Assembly: GCF_002803065.1 (NCBI RefSeq)
Contig: NZ_NNBL01000021.1
Coordinates: 82,417 to 146,416 of the forward strand
Origin: Streptomyces sp. CB01635
GTDB lineage: Bacteria > Actinomycetota > Actinomycetes > Streptomycetales > Streptomycetaceae
Reading direction: 5' to 3'
DNA length: 64,000 nt
Of the stretch, positions 58,406 to 64,000 are shown one piece after another; positions within the stretch are counted from its first letter, which is position 1, and each line of letters opens with the position of its first letter. The notes beneath the pieces were generated by a model, which saw only the letters and a list, made by a program, of their open reading frames with translations, searched no databases and was not told the DNA's origin. The position numbers and the translations under genes were made by a program.

Positions 58406-60382
58406 ATGCCGTCCGCAGCGAATCCGACGCCGCTCTGGAAGCCCGACAAGGAATTCATCGCCGAAGCGCAGATCACGCGCTTTCAGGCCTGGGCGTCCGA
58501 ACACTACGGAGCCCCCGCCGACGGCGGTTACGAAGCGCTGCACCGCTGGTCGGTGACCGAACTCGACACGTTCTGGAAGGCTGTCGCCGACTGGTTCGAC
58601 ATCCGGTTCACCACCCCGTACGCGCGCGTACTCGGCGACCGTTCCATGCCCGGAGCCGAATGGTTCCCCGGCGCCACCCTGAACTACGCCGAACACGCCC
58701 TGCGCACCGCCACGGACCCCGAGCGCGCGGACAGCCCGGCCATCCTCCACGTGGACGAGACACAAGAACCTCGCCCCGTGACCTGGGCGGAACTGCGCCG
58801 CCAGGTCGGCTCGCTCGCCGCCGAACTGCGCGCCATCGGCGTACGCCCGGGCGACCGCGTCAGCGGCTACCTGCCGAACATCCCCGAGGCCGTCGTCGCC
58901 CTCCTCGCCACCGCGGCCGTCGGCGGAGTCTGGACGTCCTGCGCCCCCGACTTCGGCGCCCGCAGTGTCCTCGACCGCTTCCAGCAGGTCGAACCCGTCG
59001 TCCTGTTCACCGTCGACGGCTACCGCTACGGCGGCAAGGAGCACGACCGCCGCGACACGGTCGGTGAACTCCGCGCCGAACTGCCCACTCTCCGCGCGGT
59101 CGTCCACATCCCGCTGCTGGGCACGGACGCCCCCGAAGGGGCCCTTGAGTGGTCGGAGCTCACATCCGCCGACACTGAGCCCGTCTTCGAAGCCGTCCCC
59201 TTCGACCACCCGCTGTGGGTTCTGTACTCCTCAGGAACGACGGGACTCCCCAAGGCGATCGTCCAGTCCCAGGGCGGCATCCTCATCGAGCACCTCAAAC
59301 AGCTCGGCCTGCACTGCGACCTCGGCCCCGGCGACCGGTTCTTCTGGTACACGTCCACCGGCTGGATGATGTGGAACTTCCTCGCCTCCGGCCTCCTCAC
59401 GGGCACCACGATCGTCGTCTACGACGGCAGCCCCGGATACCCCGACACCGGCGCCCAGTGGGCCGTCGCCGAACGCACCGGAGCCACCCTCTTCGGCACC
59501 TCGGCCGCTTACGTCATGGCGTGCCGCAAGGCCGACGTCCACCCCTCGCGCGACCACGACCTGTCCCGCGTCAAGTGCGTCGCCACGACCGGCTCGCCGC
59601 TCCCGCCGGACGGCTTCCGCTGGCTCCACGACGAGGTGCGCGAAGACCTCTGGATCGCCTCCGTCAGCGGCGGCACGGACGTCTGCTCCTGCTTTGCCGG
59701 AGCCGTCCCGACCCTGCCCGTCCACATCGGCGAACTCCAGGCCCCCTGCCTCGGCACGGACCTCCAGTCCTGGGACCCGCAGGGCAAACCGCTCATCGAC
59801 GAAGTCGGTGAACTCGTCGTCACCAACCCCATGCCCTCGATGCCGATCCGCTTCTGGAACGACCCCGACGGCAGCCGCTATCACGACAGTTACTTCGACA
59901 CCTACCCCGGCGTCTGGCGGCACGGCGACTGGATCACGCTCACCTCCCGCGGTTCGGTCGTGATCCACGGCCGTGCGGACTCCACCCTGAACCGTCAGGG
60001 CGTCCGCATGGGTTCGGCCGACATCTACGAGGCCGTCGAACGCCTCCCCGAAATCCGCGAGTCCCTCGTCATCGGCCTCGAACAGCCCGACGGCGGCTAC
60101 TGGATGCCTCTGTTCGTCCACCTCGCGCCCGGCGCCGTACTCGACGACGACCTCCGCGCCCGCATCAAGCAGACCATCCGCGAGAACCTCTCCCCGCGCC
60201 ACATCCCCGACGACATCATCGAAGCCCCAGGCGTCCCGCACACCCTCACCGGCAAGCGCATCGAGGTCCCCGTCAAACGCCTCCTCCAGGGCACCCCCCT
60301 CGAAAAGGCCGTCAACCTCGGCTCGGTCGACAGCGTCGAACTCCTGCGCTTTTACGAGGAAATCGCCCGCAACCGCCCCTGA
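58406..60382 (+). CDS. Acetoacetyl-CoA synthetase
   Basis: The 658-residue acyl-adenylate-forming enzyme has LYSSGTTGLPKAIV (P-loop-like A3 motif), YTSTGWMMWNF, GRADSTLNRQGVRMG and the C-terminal catalytic lysine in TGKRIEVPVK. Its length and the N-terminal WKPDKEFI and QITRF blocks match acetoacetate-CoA ligase. It would activate acetoacetate, or a related acid, with ATP. GGGAG lies eight bases upstream of the ATG; an earlier ATG at 58316 has no ribosome binding site. It is divergent from the GH31 gene. Confidence 0.9.
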   Translation: MPSAANPTPLWKPDKEFIAEAQITRFQAWASEHYGAPADGGYEALHRWSVTELDTFWKAVADWFDIRFTTPYARVLGDRSMPGAEWFPGATLNYAEHALRTATDPERADSPAILHVDETQEPRPVTWAELRRQVGSLAAELRAIGVRPGDRVSGYLPNIPEAVVALLATAAVGGVWTSCAPDFGARSVLDRFQQVEPVVLFTVDGYRYGGKEHDRRDTVGELRAELPTLRAVVHIPLLGTDAPEGALEWSELTSADTEPVFEAVPFDHPLWVLYSSGTTGLPKAIVQSQGGILIEHLKQLGLHCDLGPGDRFFWYTSTGWMMWNFLASGLLTGTTIVVYDGSPGYPDTGAQWAVAERTGATLFGTSAAYVMACRKADVHPSRDHDLSRVKCVATTGSPLPPDGFRWLHDEVREDLWIASVSGGTDVCSCFAGAVPTLPVHIGELQAPCLGTDLQSWDPQGKPLIDEVGELVVTNPMPSMPIRFWNDPDGSRYHDSYFDTYPGVWRHGDWITLTSRGSVVIHGRADSTLNRQGVRMGSADIYEAVERLPEIRESLVIGLEQPDGGYWMPLFVHLAPGAVLDDDLRARIKQTIRENLSPRHIPDDIIEAPGVPHTLTGKRIEVPVKRLLQGTPLEKAVNLGSVDSVELLRFYEEIARNRP

Positions 60383-60460
60383 CCGAACCCGGTTCCACCG
60401 CCGCTGTCAGTGCCCACGATTACTCTGAGTGAGCATTGACTACAGCTCCCAGGGGGAACC

Positions 60461-61363
60461 ATGGCGCACACCCAGAACACCCAGCACGCCGGCATGCGAC
60501 GCGTCCTGCGCCGTGAAGTCGCGGGCATCATCGGCCTGCTCGCCGACGAACGCGACTTCACGGCAATGCGGAGCTACCGCACCTTCGCCTTCGACGACCA
60601 CGACACGTACCTCCAGCAGGTGGAGAACCTCCTCCAGGCCCTCGCCGCGCAGGGCGGACACACCACCGTTGCCCTCTTCGACCCCGAGGAGTACGCGGAG
60701 TTCTGCGCCGAGACCGGCCTCGAACCGGACACCCCCACCAGCCGCACCCGCTTCACCGCCGAACTCGCCGTCATGGGCACCACCGTGCCGTACGAGGGAC
60801 AGCCCCTGGCCGACCTCCTGCCCGACCTGGTCGACGAGGCCGTCCGCCAGGCCACCTGGGAGTACGCCTCGTCCGTCCTCGCCAGGATCGGACCGTGCGG
60901 CGCCTGTGGCCGGGACATCGGAAGGGACGCCTTCGCCCGCGCCTCGCACCTCCTGACGCGGGTCCTCGACGCGGCAGGCACCGGCGCCCACCACCTCGTG
61001 TGCAGCATTCCCACCGGCGCGGAATCGGTGCTGTCGGTACTCCACGTCGACCGCTGCACCGAGGACAGCACACGACTCGACGAGAAGGAGGCGCTCGAGT
61101 TCACCACGGTCCTCGCACTCGGCATCGCCACGGCAAGCCCGGGCGGCCTGGTCATGCGCACCACTGCCCCGGACACGGACGACCGCGTCCAAGGCTGGCG
61201 CCTGCGCGACGAACGCCTGCTACCGCTCACCGCGGCAGAAGTCTTCGACGCCTACTGCACCGACGCCCAGTCCGGCGACCTCGTCGCACCCGAGTCCGGC
61301 GTCGACTACTGCGCGGCACCCGATCTCGGAGACACCGGCCCCGAGGTCGGGCACACCCACTGA
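60461..61363 (+). CDS. Hypothetical protein (300 aa)
   Basis: I do not recognise this family. The soluble, acidic protein has an N-terminal half with RRVLRREVAGIIGLLADERDF and an LLQALAAQGGHTTVALFDPEEY block. A CGACGRD sequence at about 146-152 could bind metal. It begins at an ATG closely preceded by GGGGGAA and ends before a terminator shared with the convergent ptsI. Confidence 0.75.
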   Translation: MAHTQNTQHAGMRRVLRREVAGIIGLLADERDFTAMRSYRTFAFDDHDTYLQQVENLLQALAAQGGHTTVALFDPEEYAEFCAETGLEPDTPTSRTRFTAELAVMGTTVPYEGQPLADLLPDLVDEAVRQATWEYASSVLARIGPCGACGRDIGRDAFARASHLLTRVLDAAGTGAHHLVCSIPTGAESVLSVLHVDRCTEDSTRLDEKEALEFTTVLALGIATASPGGLVMRTTAPDTDDRVQGWRLRDERLLPLTAAEVFDAYCTDAQSGDLVAPESGVDYCAAPDLGDTGPEVGHTH

Positions 61364-61369
61364 AACGAC

Positions 61370-61406
61370 CGTGGGGCGCTCCACCACGAAGGTGAAGCGC
61401 CCCACG
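61370..61406. terminator. Bidirectional terminator between 60461 gene and ptsI
   Basis: CGTGGGGCGCT (61370-61380) pairs perfectly with AGCGCCCCACG (61396-61406), enclosing a loop that adds a short inner stem. It lies between the converging hypothetical gene and ptsI. Confidence 0.8.
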
Positions 61407-61425
61407 ACGGCAAACCGGCTTGTGG

Positions 61426-63096
61426 CTACTCGCCGGAAAGCACTGCCTGAGCGGCCTTGCGGGCCTCCTCGGCGGAGTCCGAGGCACGGGCGGCCGAGGC
61501 CGCACGCTCGCACTGCGCCAGCGTGTACTTGCCGAGCGTCGCCCGCACGTAAGGAATCGACGCCGCACCCATGGAAAGGGAGGTGACACCCAGACCGGTC
61601 AGGACGCACGCGAGCAGCGGGTCGGATGCGGCCTCACCGCAGACGCCACAGCTCTTGCCCTCGGCCCTCGCCGCATCCGCGGACAGGGCGACCAGGTCGA
61701 GCAGCGCGGGCTGCCACGGGTCCTGAAGCCGGGACACCGCACCGACCTGCCGGTCGGCGGCGAACGTGTACTGCGCCAGGTCATTGGTCCCCAGGGAAAG
61801 GAACTCGACCTCCTGAAGGATCGAACGCGCCCGCAGAGCGGCCGACGGAATCTCGACCATCGCGCCGAACTTCGCCTCAAGCCCCGCCTCACGGCACGCG
61901 TCGGCGAAGGCCTTCGCGTCGGCACGGTCGGCGACCATCGGCGCCATGACCTCGAGGTAGACCGGCAGGCCCTCAACAGCCTTGGCCAGCGCGGTCAGCT
62001 GCGTACGCAACACCTCAGGGTGCTCGAGCAGCGAGCGCAGCCCACGCACACCCAGAGCCGGGTTCGGCTCGTCCGCGGGCGTCAGGAAGTCCAGCGGCTT
62101 GTCCGCACCGGCATCGAGGACGCGCACCACGACCCGGCCCTCGGGGAACGCCTCGAGAACCTTCCGATACGCCTCGACCTGCTTCTCCTCGGAAGGAGCG
62201 CGGCTGCTGTCGTCCAGAAACAGGAACTCGGTACGGAAGAGACCCACACCCTCCGCACCGGCCTCGACCGCGGCCGGAACGTCGGCCGGACCGCCGACAT
62301 TGGCAAGGAGCGGCACCTTGTGACCGTCGGACGTCGCACCGGGACCGGACGACCCGGCCAGCGCGGCCTTCCGCGCGGCGGAGGCGGCCTCCAGCTCGGC
62401 CCGCTTCTCCGGACTCGGATCGACGAAGATGTCGCCGGTGCTGCCGTCGACTGCGATCACCGTGCCCTCGGCGAGCTCACCCGCACCGGGCAGCGCGACC
62501 ACGGCCGGCACCCCGAGCGCACGCGCCAGAATCGCGCTGTGACTGGTCGGCCCGCCCTCCTCGGTGACGAAGCCGAGCACGAGCGTCGGGTCGAGCAACG
62601 CCGTGTCCGCGGGAGCCAGGTCCCGCGCGATGAGTACGTAGGGCTTGTCGCTGTCCGGGACACCGGGCATCGGCACTCCGAGCAGCCGCGCCACGATCCG
62701 GTTCCGCACGTCGTCCAGGTCGGCGACGCGACCCGCGAGGTACTCACCTGCACCGGCCAGCAGCGCCCGATAAGACGCGAAGGCGTCGTACACCGCACGC
62801 TCGGCCGTGCTGCCGACCGCGATACGTCGGTCGACATCGGCCATGAGCTCCGGGTCCTGCGCCATCATGGCCTGGGCCTCGAGCACATGCTGTGCCTCGC
62901 CACCCGCCAGATTGCCGCGCGCAATCAGATCGGCCGCCACAGCCTCCACGGCCTGACGGGCGCGCCCCTGCTCGCGCTCCGCGTCCTCCGTCGGAATCTG
63001 CTTGGCCGGCGGCTCGAGAACCGCCGTCCCCATGTGCCGAACCTCGCCGATCGCCACACCGTGGCTTACGCCGACGCCTCGCAGCGTTGTCTCCAT
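61426..63096 (-). CDS. ptsI: PTS enzyme I
   Basis: The 556-residue phosphoenolpyruvate-protein phosphotransferase has the phosphorylated histidine in GGPTSHSAILAR. The C-terminal PEP-binding barrel includes GLFRTEFLFLD, FLSLGTNDLAQYTF and SCGVCGEAASDP. It passes phosphate from PEP to HPr, the first step of sugar uptake (N-acetylglucosamine and fructose in Streptomyces). The ATG at 63096 has GGAG seven bases upstream. It follows crr after 74 bases. Confidence 0.96.
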   Translation of the reverse strand: METTLRGVGVSHGVAIGEVRHMGTAVLEPPAKQIPTEDAEREQGRARQAVEAVAADLIARGNLAGGEAQHVLEAQAMMAQDPELMADVDRRIAVGSTAERAVYDAFASYRALLAGAGEYLAGRVADLDDVRNRIVARLLGVPMPGVPDSDKPYVLIARDLAPADTALLDPTLVLGFVTEEGGPTSHSAILARALGVPAVVALPGAGELAEGTVIAVDGSTGDIFVDPSPEKRAELEAASAARKAALAGSSGPGATSDGHKVPLLANVGGPADVPAAVEAGAEGVGLFRTEFLFLDDSSRAPSEEKQVEAYRKVLEAFPEGRVVVRVLDAGADKPLDFLTPADEPNPALGVRGLRSLLEHPEVLRTQLTALAKAVEGLPVYLEVMAPMVADRADAKAFADACREAGLEAKFGAMVEIPSAALRARSILQEVEFLSLGTNDLAQYTFAADRQVGAVSRLQDPWQPALLDLVALSADAARAEGKSCGVCGEAASDPLLACVLTGLGVTSLSMGAASIPYVRATLGKYTLAQCERAASAARASDSAEEARKAAQAVLSGE

Positions 63097-63170
63097 CTCA
63101 CCGTCTCCGATAGTGCGGCGGGCCCAGCCGCCGCGGTGGTTGACCTGCATGCCGCCAGCGACGGCCCCCG

Positions 63171-63620
63171 TCACTTCCAGCTGAAGAGTGCGTCGCCGGA
63201 CTTGACGTTGCCGTCCTCGATCACATCGGAGAGGGACTCGGCGGTGGCCTCGAGGGCAACGATCGGGCAGATCGGGGACTTGCCGGCGGCTTCGACGGCG
63301 GCCGGGTCCCAGCGCACCATCTCCTGACCGCGCTGCACGGTGTCGCCCTTGTTGACGAGGAGCTCGAAGCCCTCGCCATTCAGCTGAACGGTGTCGATGC
63401 CCAGGTGCGTCAGGACGCCGTGACCCTGATCGTCCACCACTACATAGGCGTGCGGGTGAAGAGAGACGACGATGCCGTCGACGGGCGCGACAGCCGCCGA
63501 GGGCTCGCGCACCGGATCGATGGCGGTGCCGGGGCCGACCATCGCACCGGAGAAGACCGGGTCAGGAACGGCGGAGAGTCCAATGGCGCGTCCGGCGAGC
63601 GGGGACGTCACACTGGTCAT
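63171..63620 (-). CDS. crr: PTS EIIA component (Crr)
   Basis: The 149-residue EIIA-Glc-type protein has the conserved DPVFSGAMVGPG region, the DGIVVSLHPHAYVV block with the first catalytic-site histidine, and LTHLGIDTVQLNGEGF containing the phosphorylated histidine. It carries phosphate from HPr to IIB domains and may have regulatory roles. GGGAGG precedes the ATG at six bases. Confidence 0.95.
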   Translation of the reverse strand: MTSVTSPLAGRAIGLSAVPDPVFSGAMVGPGTAIDPVREPSAAVAPVDGIVVSLHPHAYVVVDDQGHGVLTHLGIDTVQLNGEGFELLVNKGDTVQRGQEMVRWDPAAVEAAGKSPICPIVALEATAESLSDVIEDGNVKSGDALFSWK

Positions 63621-64000
63621 GGCAAGCCTCCCAGGGGTGGAGATTGATGGTCGCCGTCACTGCATGTCCTGGACGGCGTACCGTTTCAGAGCGTAAGTCA
63701 TAAAAAGTCCCGGTTCCCCATGAGAGGTACCGGTTGGCTGACGTAGAGGGTGCACGCAAACGATTTGCGCCCGCCCTGCACGCCCATGTACTGTCGTACT
63801 CCCGCTTGAGGCCGAGCGGCACTTTCGAGTGCCTGGTGGCTCAGCGGCAACTATCACGACAGATCTTAGCTTTGATCGACTTCTGCATGCCCGCAGGAGT
63901 TCATGGTCGGAGCGGCGGAAAATGGCTGATAGTGTTTGGACCGCCGGAAAGGGAAACGCGGAAGCCGAAAGGCCGGAGCGGAAACCTGAAAGGCACCGAG
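63621..64000. promoter_or_regulatory. crr-ptsI promoter region and rRNA-operon upstream region
   Basis: No gene is seen in this 380-base region. A perfect palindrome CGCAAA-CGA-TTTGCG (63755-63769) lies 135 bases upstream of crr. No clear DasR-type site (two inverted TGGTCT boxes) was found. The right end is treated separately as an rRNA promoter/leader. Confidence 0.4.
63901..64000 (+). promoter_or_regulatory. Putative promoter and leader of a rRNA operon
   Basis: CTGATAGTGTTTGGACCGCC followed by purine-rich GGAAAGGGAAACG, GGCCGGAGCGGAAACC and GAAAGGCACCGAG strongly resembles, from memory, the multi-promoter leader before 16S rRNA genes of Streptomyces. The hexamer TAGTGT (63930-63935) would be the -10. 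The rRNA genes themselves would lie beyond the window. Confidence 0.65.

Noticed and set aside
63800..63845. tRNA-like stem-loops near GCACTTTCGAGTGC
   Set aside because: A hairpin is present but no acceptor, anticodon and T-arm set can be folded.

Overview
The window is high-GC actinobacterial DNA and is almost certainly Streptomyces. Supporting features are rbpA with a SigR-type promoter, a conservon (cvnABCD), mycothiol-linked formaldehyde metabolism, many GTG/TTG starts, dense 4-bp ATGA/GTGA gene overlaps, crr-ptsI, and, at the right edge, sequence resembling the promoter and leader of a Streptomyces rRNA operon. From memory the housekeeping genes follow the rbpA to ptsI interval of Streptomyces chromosomes. 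No IS element, prophage, tRNA or CRISPR array was seen.

Left part (1-13.7 kb): the end of a polyprenol-phosphate mannose synthase, fxsA, rbpA, an MFS exporter, a glycerophosphodiesterase coupled to a YczE-type membrane protein, a divergent MocR (YczR-like) regulator, a P-loop-like membrane protein with a small membrane partner, an ankyrin protein, a HEAT-repeat protein, and a tightly coupled operon of two GT4 glycosyltransferases plus an SGNH hydrolase.

13.7-19.1 kb: a 5-oxoproline operon (MFS permease, DUF1445 protein, pxpA, pxpB, pxpC). It is divergent from a GntR/FCD regulator, with a clean palindromic operator between them.

19.1-26.4 kb: a three-gene MukF/MukE/MukB (Wadjet JetA/JetB/JetC)-like SMC operon. 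It has no JetD/MksG nuclease nearby, and its Walker B motif reads DN instead of DE. This is the best candidate for a poorly described system.

26.4-39 kb: a choline/glycine-betaine-to-glycine catabolic operon on the minus strand. In transcription order it holds a mycothiol formaldehyde dehydrogenase, a frameshifted MBL-hydrolase remnant with a hexanucleotide microsatellite, dimethylglycine oxidase, a sarcosine/N-methyltryptophan oxidase remnant with an internal deletion, a Rieske monooxygenase, an aldehyde dehydrogenase, an APC permease and a GMC choline-dehydrogenase-like enzyme. An IclR regulator lies upstream and a Rieske ferredoxin plus ferredoxin reductase are divergent. Shared TTGCGCA-type repeats may tie the three units together.

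39-48 kb: a small membrane protein, then a conservon (sensor kinase, roadblock, DUF742, GTPase). A full-length ATP-dependent 5-oxoprolinase/hydantoinase gene sits between cvnC and cvnD and overlaps cvnD, so the window has two unrelated routes to open 5-oxoproline.

48-64 kb: a 15-bp tandem repeat, glpF-glpK, a degenerate-EAL/GGDEF protein, a thiolase/DUF35 pair, a VanX-like dipeptidase, a Nudix hydrolase, a GH31 glucosidase, acetoacetyl-CoA synthetase, a hypothetical protein, and ptsI-crr, ending in the putative rRNA-operon leader. All calls are by eye; no database search was run.
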